A stretch of 64,000 nucleotides of DNA from an uncultured Clostridia bacterium (GCA_947039455.1 CAMQZB010000003.1:40718-104717), one strand, 5' to 3'. Counted from the first letter of the stretch, positions 34,714 through 44,853 are shown. Translations and numbers: made by a program. The notes: a model not told the origin generated them from the sequence alone.

Positions 34714-37686
34714 TTATTTGCCCCATGATAAATTAGTGGAGTGATATGCTTCGATATACCATTCAAGCGCTTCTGAAATGTCATAAATTGAGTCAAATTC
34801 AGATTGTGCTTCTTCTGGCGTAATTTTCTTTTCGTAATCTAGAATCTCAAGGAAAGTAGTATTTACAATCTTAAAAGGACCAGCATTACGCAGTGTTTGG
34901 GGAGCGTTGTAAATAAATCCAGGTTGCTGAGCCCCTTGGGAGTAAGTGTTTTTCTCAATGTTTATTTCGTTCATAATCGCACCAACAATAATATCAAAAG
35001 CGCCGTTCTTTTTATCGGTAGCAACGGAATAATCGCTGTCAGAGTAATCCTTTGAAGCAAATTCAGTTTTAATCATATCGGAAAGAAGTAAAATTTGACT
35101 GTCTTTATATTCTTCCAAAGCCACAAGAACATCAATCCACGCAATGTATTCAGCAATCACCGCATCAACGTATTTCGGTGCATAGATAGTGGCGTAAGCG
35201 ATATCGGAAGTTGCGAAATGTTGAGTAAAACCAACTGTGTCACTTGTTTTTCCAAAGAAGTCAGTGGTAATAGTTTGAGCTGAAACCGCAAGTGAAAGAT
35301 TGTTGTAGTTCAAAATATTTAGTGGGCTTTTCGTTAGTGGTTGATATCCGTAAATCAACAAATTTAAGTTATCAAAAACCAAAGAAGAATCTTTGCTGTA
35401 AGCTTTTGGTTCGTTAACTTCCTTGTGGTAGTATGAAGAAATGTCCACGTGGTCAGTAACTTTTTTCAGGTTTTCAACAACTGCATTCATGTTGTAAATA
35501 CCAGTTAAAGCGCCGTAATAAGTAATCTCAGTACCATTTCCGCCATCAAGCAAAGTAGTAGGGTGATAAGGGGAAGCACCAACATCAGCTGTATTTACAA
35601 GTGCTAAATTCTTAATTTGTTTTTGTCCCTCAGCTGATAATTTATTAAAACTATCTAGCACTATTTTAGCTTGATTGTGCAATTCCGTGCTGTCAATATA
35701 TACTTTAACACCGCCGTAAGTTGGGCTTGTGTCGTAGAAATAAAGTTTGTTAGTGTTAATAGCTGTTGTGTCATTTGAAATGATATTTCCAGTAGTTGTG
35801 TACTTAGGTGCAAGGGTACGGTACATATTGTCAAGAGCGGAAATTTCAGCCATGACTTTTTGAACTTCTATGTTAAGAAGCTGAGTTTCAGCGTTGTTGT
35901 AGTCCGTTGCGTTAGCAGTTCGTAGGAAACTGTTTTGGTCAGCTTCGTTTAAACTTTCGTAAAATTCAATAGCTTTTTTAGTTAAATTAATGTGATACTC
36001 ATTGGTAACATCAAACTTTTCAGCAGTTGGCAATTCTAAACTTTCGAATTGAATTGTTAGTGTTGCGATTTGGTTTTTAGTCATAACTTGGCTGTTTGCC
36101 ATAATCAAGAAAGTCAGTAATGATGATGGGTTTTCAGGATCAATAGCGATTAATCCGCTATAATCTTTCGCCCATTGCTGAATGTTTGATTGGTTGCTTG
36201 TGGCGAAATTATCAGCAGTTGCAGTTTTGTTGTTGCCTTTAGAGAACCATGCTTGTTGGGCTTGTGATAATTGTGAGTAACGCATAAAAGCCAAAGTAGC
36301 TTGTGATTCGAAGCCTTTATCAAATGAACCAGTAGGTATTTTTTCTATGTTCATCATAGCATTTTGTATTTGCTTTATAACTGTATCATGGCGGAAAGTA
36401 GTAACATTCATAGAAGTTAAAGCAGCCACAATCAGCTCTTCTTCTTTGTCAGGAGTAAGTGTGCTGTCAATTAAGTTCTTAAACAAATCACCGATAGTAG
36501 CTGAATTAGATTGTGCATTATCAGCTGTGAAACCGTCAATAATCAGAATTTCTTCTACTTGTTTACTAATCAAATTAGCGATAGTCTCGCTGTCGGTAGT
36601 GCCAGCTGATGCGTCAGGATCTGAGTATGGTATTTCAGCAATCGATGTTGCAACGTCCATTACTTCTCGATAATCGTAAGAAGAAATCACGTAGGCATTA
36701 GCAGGCAAAAGGTGGTATTGATAGTTTGCCCAAACTAAATCAGTTTCTGGGATTATTTCATTTTTAATGTTAGGTGAGGAACTCTTACTTTTCTCTCTAA
36801 ATGAGATGTTCATAGCTGAAGTTCCGATTTCATTTAGTTGAAGTGGATAGTTATATGTGTAGGAAATATATATTTCACCGCTTGAATAGCCAACAGGAGT
36901 TAATATATTTAAAACGGCAGCTTGTGAAAGTGGAACCCCTGCAGTAATGAATATCTCATCAGATTTTAATACAACGTTTTCCCCAATATCAAGTGCATTA
37001 AGTCCATCAAGAGTAGGGTCTTGTACGTATACGTTGTTAAAAGTAGTAAGATTGACTATTGCTTTCTCAATTGAACCAGTAGCTGAAAGGTCAATAGTAT
37101 CGTATTCAACAAGCGTAGATTCAGCGTTTGCATAATCAAAACCATCATCAAGAACATTTATTGACAAATTCACAGTGTAGTCACCGCTAGTATAAAGTGG
37201 AAGCCCTAGATACACTTCGCCAGTTTGGTAAGAGGAAGTGTAATTTCCGTCCTTGTCTTGATACACTTTTTCGAAAGTAATATCACCTTGATTTTTGCTA
37301 GAAGATTTATATTTTTTCTCTATAACACTACTATTTCCGTCACCAGTATAGTCAACGGAAACCTCGATATAATTATTTATGTCATTGAAAGAGTGGTTGC
37401 CCATTTTGTCTTTATTCCATTTTAAAACAATATAGTGTGGGTTTTCCGCACCAGTAATTGGTTTTGTGGAATAAGTTCCATCAACATTAATTAATTCAAA
37501 ATCAAAAGCATTTACCCTTGATTCTAATTTGTTGTCATCAACACTTTCTATTGGCGAAGGTGATGCTGTTGGCATATTAGTTGGAACTGGGCTAGCAACG
37601 GTCACTTCACTCACACAAGCTGTTGCGGAAATTGTCATTGCAATTATAAGAATGATTGCAACTATAGATTTTAATTTGGTTTTCAT
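34714..37686 (-). CDS. very large secreted lipoprotein, unknown function
   Basis: A 990-residue protein with a lipoprotein-type signal ending SATAC (Cys24; Ala at -3 is less usual) and a Ser/Pro/Thr-rich linker (PVPTNMPTASPSP), so it is probably anchored on the outer face of the membrane. The first 300 residues look beta-rich (KYKSSSKNQGDITFEKV, VYLGLPLYTSGDYTVNLSINV), the rest helical. At least three segments share a pattern 'aliphatic-x-x-L-(S/N)-x-A-x-Q-x-x-F/I' (YSQLSQAQQAWFS, YESLNEADQNSFL, FNKLSAEGQKQIK). This resembles the helical repeats in Clostridial surface proteins. I do not recognise a family, and there is no operon partner. Confidence 0.82.
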   Translation of the reverse strand: MKTKLKSIVAIILIIAMTISATACVSEVTVASPVPTNMPTASPSPIESVDDNKLESRVNAFDFELINVDGTYSTKPITGAENPHYIVLKWNKDKMGNHSFNDINNYIEVSVDYTGDGNSSVIEKKYKSSSKNQGDITFEKVYQDKDGNYTSSYQTGEVYLGLPLYTSGDYTVNLSINVLDDGFDYANAESTLVEYDTIDLSATGSIEKAIVNLTTFNNVYVQDPTLDGLNALDIGENVVLKSDEIFITAGVPLSQAAVLNILTPVGYSSGEIYISYTYNYPLQLNEIGTSAMNISFREKSKSSSPNIKNEIIPETDLVWANYQYHLLPANAYVISSYDYREVMDVATSIAEIPYSDPDASAGTTDSETIANLISKQVEEILIIDGFTADNAQSNSATIGDLFKNLIDSTLTPDKEEELIVAALTSMNVTTFRHDTVIKQIQNAMMNIEKIPTGSFDKGFESQATLAFMRYSQLSQAQQAWFSKGNNKTATADNFATSNQSNIQQWAKDYSGLIAIDPENPSSLLTFLIMANSQVMTKNQIATLTIQFESLELPTAEKFDVTNEYHINLTKKAIEFYESLNEADQNSFLRTANATDYNNAETQLLNIEVQKVMAEISALDNMYRTLAPKYTTTGNIISNDTTAINTNKLYFYDTSPTYGGVKVYIDSTELHNQAKIVLDSFNKLSAEGQKQIKNLALVNTADVGASPYHPTTLLDGGNGTEITYYGALTGIYNMNAVVENLKKVTDHVDISSYYHKEVNEPKAYSKDSSLVFDNLNLLIYGYQPLTKSPLNILNYNNLSLAVSAQTITTDFFGKTSDTVGFTQHFATSDIAYATIYAPKYVDAVIAEYIAWIDVLVALEEYKDSQILLLSDMIKTEFASKDYSDSDYSVATDKKNGAFDIIVGAIMNEINIEKNTYSQGAQQPGFIYNAPQTLRNAGPFKIVNTTFLEILDYEKKITPEEAQSEFDSIYDISEALEWYIEAYHSTNLSWGK

Positions 37687-37890
37687 GGCTATATCTCCTA
37701 AGGTTTCAATGAAAAATATAATAATTTATGAAAAAATATCTCATATGATAATTTATTTTATTAATTAATATATAATACCATATAAATGTAGAATTTTCAA
37801 CGATAAATTATGTGAAAGTGGCACGATTTTAACATAATTTCTAAATGGGTTTTCAAACACAAATTCAAATGCCATTTAATGAAATTTAGA

Positions 37891-37919
37891 TTGACTTTTA
37901 TCATATAATAAATTAGAAT
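37891..37919 (+). promoter_or_regulatory. promoter of the MMPL exporter
   Basis: TTGACT at 37891-37896, 17-base spacer, TAGAAT at 37914-37919. The rest of the 300-base divergent gap is AT-rich with nothing else I can support. Confidence 0.65.
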
Positions 37920-37993
37920 GGTAATATCAAATGAACGTTTAAAATTGTCATATTAAGTGATTATTTACATAATTAACGTACGGAGGTTGAGTT

Positions 37994-40201
37994 GTGGAAA
38001 GGATATTTAGAAAAATATTAAAATTTAAGTGGACTGTTGTTGCTATAACGGTGGTGGCTTTAGTTTTTTCAGTTGTTGGAATTTTCAACACAAATGTAAA
38101 CTCGGATTTAGCAGTTTACTTACCAGATGATAGTAGTTCAAAAAAGACTATCGAAATTCTAAGTGAAAAATTTGGAGTGGAAGGTGAGGGGCTTTTAGCT
38201 ATTGAAGGTGACTTACAAGGTTTTCAGCAAACTGCTGAACTTGTGAAAGAGCTTGAGAGTGTTGATGGGGTTGGAGCTATTTTGTGGCTTGGAACTTTTA
38301 GCGATTTATTAGAAGTTGAAGAAGGAAAAATTGTTTCAGGTCAACCAATAATAGCTGATGAAGCAGTGCAAGAAATTGTAGAGCCTTATTATAGATATGA
38401 CGAAAACGGCAAAGGCTATTACGTAATGCTGATTGCCCTTGGTGATGTGAATGCAGCGGGCGGTGCATCAGTGGTTATGGGTGCTCTTGAAGAAAAAATT
38501 ATTGCCTACGAAAATACCTACAGCCTTGATACTTATATTGGTGGAACTGCAATGATGAGCAAACAAATGCTTGACAGTGCCCTTGGTGACTTACCAAAAT
38601 TTATCGCAATGGCAGGAATTGCTATTACGTTGATTTTGCTTCTAACTTCTCGTTCGTTAATGAGTTGTTTGATTTTCCTAATTTCAATTGGAATTAGTAT
38701 AGTATTTAACATGGGTACAAACTTCCTAACGCCACAGATTTCTACTATTACAATATCTGTCGCCTCGATTCTCCAGCTTGCATTGTCAATGGATTATTCC
38801 ATTTTCCTAACCCACGCATTTGAGAAAGAAAAGGAAAATCATTCGATAAACGATGCAATGATTATCGCAATCAAAAAGACTGGTTCAGTAATTTTTGCAT
38901 CAGCAATGACAACTATTGCAGGATTCGTAGCATTATTTGCTATGCGTTTTGAATTAGGTTTTGATTTGGGACTGTGTCTAGCAAAAGGCGTGTTCCTAAG
39001 TTTTATTACTGTTATGATAATTCAACCATGTTTGATGATTATATTAAACAAATGGTCAGAAAAAACTACACACAGATATATCAACTTTAAGTTCAACAAG
39101 CTAGGAGCATGGATTCCAAAATTCAAGTGGGTAGCACTTGTGCTTGTGGCGGTTCTAATAGTTCCAAGTGCGGTTGTGGCTTCACAATTACAATATAACT
39201 ACATTGACAGCGGATTTGACGATAACGCAACTGGTGCTGAATTTGTAATACAAGAAATGGGAAATCAGTCAGTATATATTGTTCCAAAAGTTTCTGATGA
39301 AGCACAATTTGGTTTCCTAAAACAAATTGAAAACGATCCAATTATTAAAGATAATTTAGTAGCAATAAACAGTTACTACTTCTTAATTGATACAATAATG
39401 TCAGGAATAGACACAACAGTGCCTATAGATCCAGCTGATATGCTTGCCCAACTTGCAATGCTTGAACAGGCTAAATCTCAATTCTTCACATCTATTGACG
39501 GTGTGGAATATACCATGATAAATATTATGGTAAAGGGCGAAGCTGAAAGTGTAGAAGCACTTGCTGTTGCCACTCGCATGGACGAATTAATTGGAGAAAA
39601 CTTTGACACTGAAATATACAGTGCAGGTAACACTCGACTTATGACGGACATGAAAGATGTGACGGAAGTTGACTTTATTGTGGTTAGTGTTCTGTCAGCA
39701 TTACTAATTTTGGCAATACTAATAATTACTTTTAAGAAGTTCAGTATGTCACTTTTGCTTATTGCTTTAATTCAGTTTGCGATTTTGATAAACCTTTCTA
39801 TCACTACGTTAAGTGGTGTGACAATTAACTTTATGTCATATGTTATTATATCAGCAATTCAAATGGGTGCAACTATTGACTATGCAATTTTGTATACTAA
39901 GAACTATCAGGAGTCTCACAAGACTATGCTGAACCACGATGCCATTGCAGACACCGTGAATAAGTCCTCAATGTCAATTACTGTTAGTATGATGATTTTG
40001 GTTTCCGCATGTATGAGTTGCTACTTCTTGTCAACCGATCCTATTATAAAAGAAATCACAATGCTTATTGCTCGTGGATCATTTATTAGTTACTTCATGG
40101 TATTGCTTTTCCTTCCTTCAATTTGGGCTATAGGCAAAAACAAAATTGCTAAACCACCTAAAGTGAAAAACAAGAACAAAAAGACAACATCAACTAAATA
40201 A
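37994..40201 (+). CDS. MMPL/RND-family membrane exporter
   Basis: A 735-residue protein with a GTG start seven bases after CGGAGG. Two similar halves each hold one N-terminal helix, a large extracytoplasmic loop and five helices. The first half has DYSIFLTHAFEKEKE, the second DYAILYTKNYQES, the paired motif in the fourth helix of MMPL/sterol-sensing-like transporters, carrying the proton-relay Asp. It likely exports lipids or hydrophobic compounds using proton motive force. A TetR-family gene lies just downstream in opposite orientation and is a natural candidate regulator. Confidence 0.9.
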   Translation: MERIFRKILKFKWTVVAITVVALVFSVVGIFNTNVNSDLAVYLPDDSSSKKTIEILSEKFGVEGEGLLAIEGDLQGFQQTAELVKELESVDGVGAILWLGTFSDLLEVEEGKIVSGQPIIADEAVQEIVEPYYRYDENGKGYYVMLIALGDVNAAGGASVVMGALEEKIIAYENTYSLDTYIGGTAMMSKQMLDSALGDLPKFIAMAGIAITLILLLTSRSLMSCLIFLISIGISIVFNMGTNFLTPQISTITISVASILQLALSMDYSIFLTHAFEKEKENHSINDAMIIAIKKTGSVIFASAMTTIAGFVALFAMRFELGFDLGLCLAKGVFLSFITVMIIQPCLMIILNKWSEKTTHRYINFKFNKLGAWIPKFKWVALVLVAVLIVPSAVVASQLQYNYIDSGFDDNATGAEFVIQEMGNQSVYIVPKVSDEAQFGFLKQIENDPIIKDNLVAINSYYFLIDTIMSGIDTTVPIDPADMLAQLAMLEQAKSQFFTSIDGVEYTMINIMVKGEAESVEALAVATRMDELIGENFDTEIYSAGNTRLMTDMKDVTEVDFIVVSVLSALLILAILIITFKKFSMSLLLIALIQFAILINLSITTLSGVTINFMSYVIISAIQMGATIDYAILYTKNYQESHKTMLNHDAIADTVNKSSMSITVSMMILVSACMSCYFLSTDPIIKEITMLIARGSFISYFMVLLFLPSIWAIGKNKIAKPPKVKNKNKKTTSTK

Positions 40202-40211
40202 AAAACATAAG

Positions 40212-40246
40212 AAAAAACCAGTTCATTAATTTGAACTGGTTTTTGT
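40212..40246. terminator. bidirectional terminator between the MMPL and TetR genes
   Basis: Stem AAAACCAGTTCA / TGAACTGGTTTT, A run before and T run after. Confidence 0.9.
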
Positions 40247-40275
40247 TTTATAATTTGATGTTTTGCTAACAAATT

Positions 40276-40866
40276 TTAGCGGTTGAAAATGTGCATAACT
40301 TCTTTGAAAAACATTTTTTTCACTTGCTCGTTTTTAAGAGAAGATAAGCTAAATGGAGATGGTGATGAGCTTGGATTAAATTCTAGCAAGATAGGAAGCA
40401 TAAATGAACCTACGCAAATCATAAATTTAAACATAGCTGATTGCACATCGCAATTGCTCATTTTTTGTATTTGTGGAATAACGAAACGCAAGATTGTTTC
40501 GTCATTAAGTAAATGCTTAATAATTTCATTTTCGCCACTTCCGTTAGAATTTAAAATAACGTATCTTGTGGCACCTTTATATTCTGCGTAAAATTCAAAA
40601 ATGATGTTAAGCCCTTCAGAGAATAATTCTTCACTGAAAGCGTCTTGATCGCTTTGAACAATGCTGATAATTTTCATTTTAAGTTTATCAAAAATCTCGG
40701 TAAGAGCAATTTTAATTAAATTGTTTTTATCTTGAAAATGATAATTAACTGATGCCACATTTGTGAATGCACGATTTGCAATTTCACTGACAGTGAATGT
40801 ATCCGTATCTTTTAGAAGTTCAACAGTTGCATCAATTAGAGAACGTTTAGTTTCAAGTTTAGCCAT
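40276..40866 (-). CDS. TetR/AcrR-family regulator
   Basis: A 196-residue repressor-type protein. The N-terminal HTH is KRSLIDATVELLKDTDTFTVSEIANRAFTNVASVNYHFQDKNNLI, the standard TetR pattern. The rest is the helical ligand and dimer domain. It is convergent with the MMPL exporter and follows rplI by 40 bases in the same orientation with no visible terminator between, so it may also be read from the rplI promoter. GGAGGG precedes the start. Confidence 0.9.
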   Translation of the reverse strand: MAKLETKRSLIDATVELLKDTDTFTVSEIANRAFTNVASVNYHFQDKNNLIKIALTEIFDKLKMKIISIVQSDQDAFSEELFSEGLNIIFEFYAEYKGATRYVILNSNGSGENEIIKHLLNDETILRFVIPQIQKMSNCDVQSAMFKFMICVGSFMLPILLEFNPSSSPSPFSLSSLKNEQVKKMFFKEVMHIFNR

Positions 40867-40905
40867 GAAAACCCTCCTTGATTATTTTGTAATTATAGTT
40901 TAAAA

Positions 40906-41352
40906 TTAAACGATAGCAGAAACAGCTACTCTAATTTTAGTAGTAATTCCTGAGTAAAGTTTAACTTCAACTTCGTAGTTGCCAGTATTTTTGATAGGGT
41001 CTTTAAGAACGATCATTTTTTTCTCAACGTCAAAACCGCTAGCAACTAAGCCGTCAGCGATGTTTTGATTAGTAACGCTACCGAAAACTTTTCCAGATTC
41101 TCCGCATTTCACTTTTATGTCAACGGTGAAACCTTTCATAGCTTTTTGCATTTCAAGTTTAGCACGTTTCAAGTCGGAAAGTTTTTTGTCGTCCGCAGCT
41201 TTTTTCATGTTAACTGAATTGATACCCTCAGCCGTAGCTTCTTTTCCAAGTCCTTTTTTAATAATAAAGTTTCTAGCATAGCCGTCATTAACTTCTTTAA
41301 CTTCACCAGCTTTACCAAGTGTTTTCACGTCTTTCAAAAGTATTACTTTCAT
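40906..41352 (-). CDS. rplI: 50S ribosomal protein L9
   Basis: A 148-residue protein of normal length: MKVILLKDVKTLGKAGEVKEVNDGYARNFIIKKGLG is the N-terminal L9 signature, followed by the long connecting helix and a C-terminal domain with KCGESGKVFGSVTNQNIADGL. It binds 23S rRNA near L1. The usual neighbours (rpsR, dnaB, the DHH protein) are not adjacent here; a TetR gene follows instead. Confidence 0.97.
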   Translation of the reverse strand: MKVILLKDVKTLGKAGEVKEVNDGYARNFIIKKGLGKEATAEGINSVNMKKAADDKKLSDLKRAKLEMQKAMKGFTVDIKVKCGESGKVFGSVTNQNIADGLVASGFDVEKKMIVLKDPIKNTGNYEVEVKLYSGITTKIRVAVSAIV

Positions 41353-41557
41353 AATATAGTTACCTCCAAAGTAAATTGTCTTAAATTAATTTAAATCGCC
41401 ATTTAATTTGCGTATTTGAATTACCTATTTATCATAAAGGAAAAAGAAAATAATGTCAAGATATTTAAAGTATGAATAATTACCAAAACTTTGACTCATA
41501 ATAATAGAACTGTCAGTGTGGCAGTGAAATTATGAATTTTTAAAGGAGGACGAAATT

Positions 41558-41704
41558 ATGGAAAAATCTAAATTATGTTGTGAAGTTTGCGTTTGTCAAC
41601 ACAATGTCAATGGTTGCGAATGTTCAAGAGAGAACCTAAAAATCACTACAGGAAATGAATCAGATTCAGCACATTACTGTGCAGATTACAAAGAGAAAAT
41701 CTAA
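41558..41704 (+). CDS. DUF1540-family small Cys-rich protein
   Basis: Missing from the ORF track. ATG after AAAGGAGGA encodes 48 residues with cysteines at C7, C8, C11, C13, C20, C22 and C41 (LCCEVCVCQHNVNGCECS ... HYCADY). This is the DUF1540 pattern, with a central C-x-H-N-x2-G-x-C element and a C-terminal Cys. Family members are small, probably metal-binding proteins of unknown role, common in spore-forming Clostridia. A terminator follows. Confidence 0.85.
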   Translation: MEKSKLCCEVCVCQHNVNGCECSRENLKITTGNESDSAHYCADYKEKI

Positions 41705-41726
41705 CTTAAATTTTCACTAAATGAGA

Positions 41727-41775
41727 AAAAGAATGTATTTTAGCAATTTTTGCTAAAGCACATTCTTTTTTTTAT
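41727..41775 (+). terminator. intrinsic terminator of the DUF1540 gene
   Basis: Stem AGAATG...TTTAGCAA / TTGCTAAA...CATTCT followed by eight T residues. Confidence 0.85.
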
Positions 41776-41843
41776 GTAATTTTACAGAATATTTATCAAA
41801 AAAAAAATTGTAAAAAATAAATAAAGAATATTTCTAAATAATA

Positions 41844-41871
41844 TTGACTTATTGAAAATATGTTGTACAAT
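41844..41871 (+). promoter_or_regulatory. promoter of glgB
   Basis: TTGACT at 41844-41849, 16-base spacer, TACAAT at 41866-41871. Confidence 0.6.
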
Positions 41872-41900
41872 ATATATAACGAACACTTTAGGAGTTGTAA

Positions 41901-43892
41901 ATGAAACAAAAATACGAAATTTTAAATATCGACCCATATTTAATGGAATATGAAAATGATATTAATTTGAGAATGGATCGTCTTGAAAGTTTGAAAAAAC
42001 GAATATTAAAAGATGAAACATTAAGGGATTTTGCAAGTGCTTATAAATTTTACGGCTTCCATAAAGTAGTGGGGGGATATGTCTACCGTGAGTGGGCTCC
42101 AAACGCAAGTGCCATGTATTTGATTGGTGATTTCAACAGTTGGAATAATTCTGCTACTCCAATGACTAAACTTGAAAATGGTAACTGGGAAGTTTTTGTA
42201 GATAAAGATTTGGCGGATACTTTTGTTAAGGTGAGAGTGGTTGCTGATAACTTTGATATGGAAAGAATTCCGATTTACGCTAATTATGTTGAACGTGACC
42301 AGAATTTTTCTATGACACCAAAAGTTTTCCACTCTACATATAAATTTAAAAACAACAATTTTAAAACTAAAGGAGTATCTCCTTTAATATATGAGTGCCA
42401 TATCGGCATGGCAACAGACCAAGAGAAAATTGGAAGCTATGATGAGTTTCGAGTTAATGTGCTACCTAAAATCAAAGAATTGGGCTTTAATACGATACAA
42501 ATCATGGGCATTATGGAGCACCCTTACTATGGTAGCTTTGGTTATCAAGTAAGTAACTTTTTTGCACCATGTTCATTGTTTGGAAACCCTGACGATTTAA
42601 AAAGATTAGTTGACGAAGCTCACGGAATGGGAATTGCGGTTCTTCTTGATATAGTACACTCGCATGCGGTGAAAAATACTATTGAGGGGATTAATACTTT
42701 CGACGGCGATCAAAAGCAATTTTTCATGGGTGAACACCCAGCTTGGGGAAGTATGATTTTCGATTACAGCAAAGACGGAGTAATTAAGTTCTTGCTGTCT
42801 AATGTTAGATATTACCTTGATGAATTCAACTTTGACGGATTTAGGTTCGACGGGGTTACGTCAATGCTATACACTCACTATGGGTTAGGAACGGATTTTG
42901 ATAGTTACGGAAAATATTTCTCTCTTGATACTAATATCGATGCCATTAATTATTTGCAGTTAGCAACTGAAGTCGCTAGAGATTTCAAAGAAGATGTAAT
43001 TTTGATTGCGGAAGATATGAGTGGTATGCCGGGAATGTGTATTCCAGTTAAGGACGGCGGAATAGGTTTTGAATACCGATTGAACATGGGTACTCCTGAT
43101 TTATTTGTGAAATTAATCGATAAAGTGCCACATGAAGATTGGAGTGTAAATAACATTTACTATGAACTTACCTCAAGACGACCTGGCGAAAAATCTATTG
43201 GTTATGCGGAAAGTCACGATCAAGCTCTTGTTGGTGACAAAACTTTGATGTTCCGACTTTGCGATAAAGAAATGTATTTTCACATGCACAAAGACGACGA
43301 TAATTTCATAATTCAAACGGGAATGTCTTTGTATAAAATTATTTACGGCATCACAATGACATTGGGCGGTGAAGGCTATCTAAATTTCATGGGCAACGAA
43401 TTCGGTCACCCTGAATGGATAGATTTCCCTCGTGAAGGAAACGGTGGAAGTTATAAACACGCAAGACGTCAATGGAATTTACGTGACGACGAAAATTTAA
43501 AATATCAATATCTAAATAATTTCAATAAAGAAATCCTTGCAATATATAATAAATACCAGTTAGGAAAAATTCCTGACTTGCAAATTTATGTTGACGAAGA
43601 CCAAAAAGTAATGTCATACCGAAAAGGTGAATTGCTGTTTGTGGTATCGCTACATTGCAACTTCTCGCCAACAGATTTGTTCTTGCAACTAAACGAAAAA
43701 TGCGATGCTGAATTGATTTTCACTACTGAAGATAAGAATTTTGGTGGTTGCGGAAGAATTCAAGCAGGTGAAATACATAATAGTATTACAGAAAACGGAA
43801 ATGACGGTATCAAAGTATACGTTCCATGCCGTTCAATGAATATTTATAAATTAACAAAAGCTCCTGTAAAAACTAAAATGACTACTAAATAA
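41901..43892 (+). CDS. glgB: 1,4-alpha-glucan branching enzyme, eukaryote-like GH13 type
   Basis: A 663-residue branching enzyme. A CBM48 domain (about 50-145; YREWAPNASAMYLIGDFNSWN) precedes the GH13 barrel. IMEHPYYGSFGYQVSNFFA and DIVHSHA are conserved regions I and II, GFRFDGVTSMLYTH holds the nucleophile Asp, and LIAEDMSGMPGMC the acid/base Glu. ESHDQALVGDK holds the transition-state Asp. The wording IMEHPYYGSFGYQ and GVTSMLY is that of eukaryotic and Bacteroidetes-like enzymes rather than classical E. coli GlgB. It introduces alpha-1,6 branches in glycogen. No other glg genes are adjacent. Confidence 0.94.
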   Translation: MKQKYEILNIDPYLMEYENDINLRMDRLESLKKRILKDETLRDFASAYKFYGFHKVVGGYVYREWAPNASAMYLIGDFNSWNNSATPMTKLENGNWEVFVDKDLADTFVKVRVVADNFDMERIPIYANYVERDQNFSMTPKVFHSTYKFKNNNFKTKGVSPLIYECHIGMATDQEKIGSYDEFRVNVLPKIKELGFNTIQIMGIMEHPYYGSFGYQVSNFFAPCSLFGNPDDLKRLVDEAHGMGIAVLLDIVHSHAVKNTIEGINTFDGDQKQFFMGEHPAWGSMIFDYSKDGVIKFLLSNVRYYLDEFNFDGFRFDGVTSMLYTHYGLGTDFDSYGKYFSLDTNIDAINYLQLATEVARDFKEDVILIAEDMSGMPGMCIPVKDGGIGFEYRLNMGTPDLFVKLIDKVPHEDWSVNNIYYELTSRRPGEKSIGYAESHDQALVGDKTLMFRLCDKEMYFHMHKDDDNFIIQTGMSLYKIIYGITMTLGGEGYLNFMGNEFGHPEWIDFPREGNGGSYKHARRQWNLRDDENLKYQYLNNFNKEILAIYNKYQLGKIPDLQIYVDEDQKVMSYRKGELLFVVSLHCNFSPTDLFLQLNEKCDAELIFTTEDKNFGGCGRIQAGEIHNSITENGNDGIKVYVPCRSMNIYKLTKAPVKTKMTTK

Positions 43893-43918
43893 AGAATTGT
43901 TTAAATTTATAGAATGAA

Positions 43919-43968
43919 AAAAACCCCAGTAAGTTTTACTATTAAGTAAATACTTACAGGGGTTTTTG
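43919..43968. terminator. bidirectional terminator between glgB and dapB
   Basis: AAACCCC-GTAAGT ... ACTTAC-GGGGTTT stem with A run before and T run after. Confidence 0.88.
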
Positions 43969-44061
43969 TTTATTTTATTAAACTAAGTTTTAATGGGTTA
44001 GACTTAGCTAGGGTTCTTTAATTATTTGAATTAACTAATAATTGTTTCAAAGAAAGTGGGA

Positions 44062-44820
44062 TTACAGAATTTTATCACCAAGAAGATCGTGCATAGTGTA
44101 AACTTTTGGAGTTTTTTCAACTATGAATGAACAAGCTGTGATAGCACCTTTAGCGAAAACGCTACGGTTGTTAGCAGTGTGCTTAATAGTGATTTCGTCT
44201 TCGTCGCTTATGAACATTACTTCATGCTCACCAACGATATTTCCGCCACGGATACTTTGAATACCGATTTCGTTTTTATTACGAGGTTGGCTTTTTGCTG
44301 ATCTATCAACTACGGGATACATATCTTTTTTCACTCCACGAATAGCGTTAGCTAGTAAAAGAGCAGTACCACTTGGTGCGTCAATTTTTCTTGAATGGTG
44401 CTTTTCCAAAATTTCAATGTCGTAATCTTTCAAAACATTAGTAGCGATTTGACAAAGTATTTGAACAAGGTTTACACCAAGTGACATATTAGCTGACAAG
44501 AAAATCGGAATAGACTTGCTAGCTTCTTGAATAAGTTCCACTTCGGAAGTTTCGTAACCTGTTGTGCAAAGAACTACTGGAAGTGATTTCTCTAAAGCGT
44601 AAGCCAAGATAGTTTTGATAGCACGAGGGTGAGAAAAATCGATAATAACATCTGCAACATCAGTGAAGTGTTCTGGATTTGTTACTTGATGGATAGGTAA
44701 TTTTTCGTTAATTGCAATGTCAACACCGCAAGCGATTTCTACCGCTGAATTTTTTCTTGCTGCTTTGATGACTTCACGGCCCATGTGTCCGTTACAGCCA
44801 AATAATATTACTTTTATCAT
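44062..44820 (-). CDS. dapB: 4-hydroxy-tetrahydrodipicolinate reductase
   Basis: A 252-residue enzyme. The N-terminal dinucleotide site is FGCNGHMGREV (GxxGxxG). Catalytic EKHHSRKIDAPSGTALLLA contains the His and Lys of the family signature. It reduces the DapA product with NAD(P)H in lysine and meso-diaminopimelate synthesis. It is the last gene of asd-dapA-dapB and ends near a terminator shared with glgB. A TAGGAG site precedes it. Confidence 0.96.
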   Translation of the reverse strand: MIKVILFGCNGHMGREVIKAARKNSAVEIACGVDIAINEKLPIHQVTNPEHFTDVADVIIDFSHPRAIKTILAYALEKSLPVVLCTTGYETSEVELIQEASKSIPIFLSANMSLGVNLVQILCQIATNVLKDYDIEILEKHHSRKIDAPSGTALLLANAIRGVKKDMYPVVDRSAKSQPRNKNEIGIQSIRGGNIVGEHEVMFISDEDEITIKHTANNRSVFAKGAITACSFIVEKTPKVYTMHDLLGDKIL

Positions 44821-44853
44821 AAGTTGCTCCTAAATTAAGTTGTTAAATTTATA

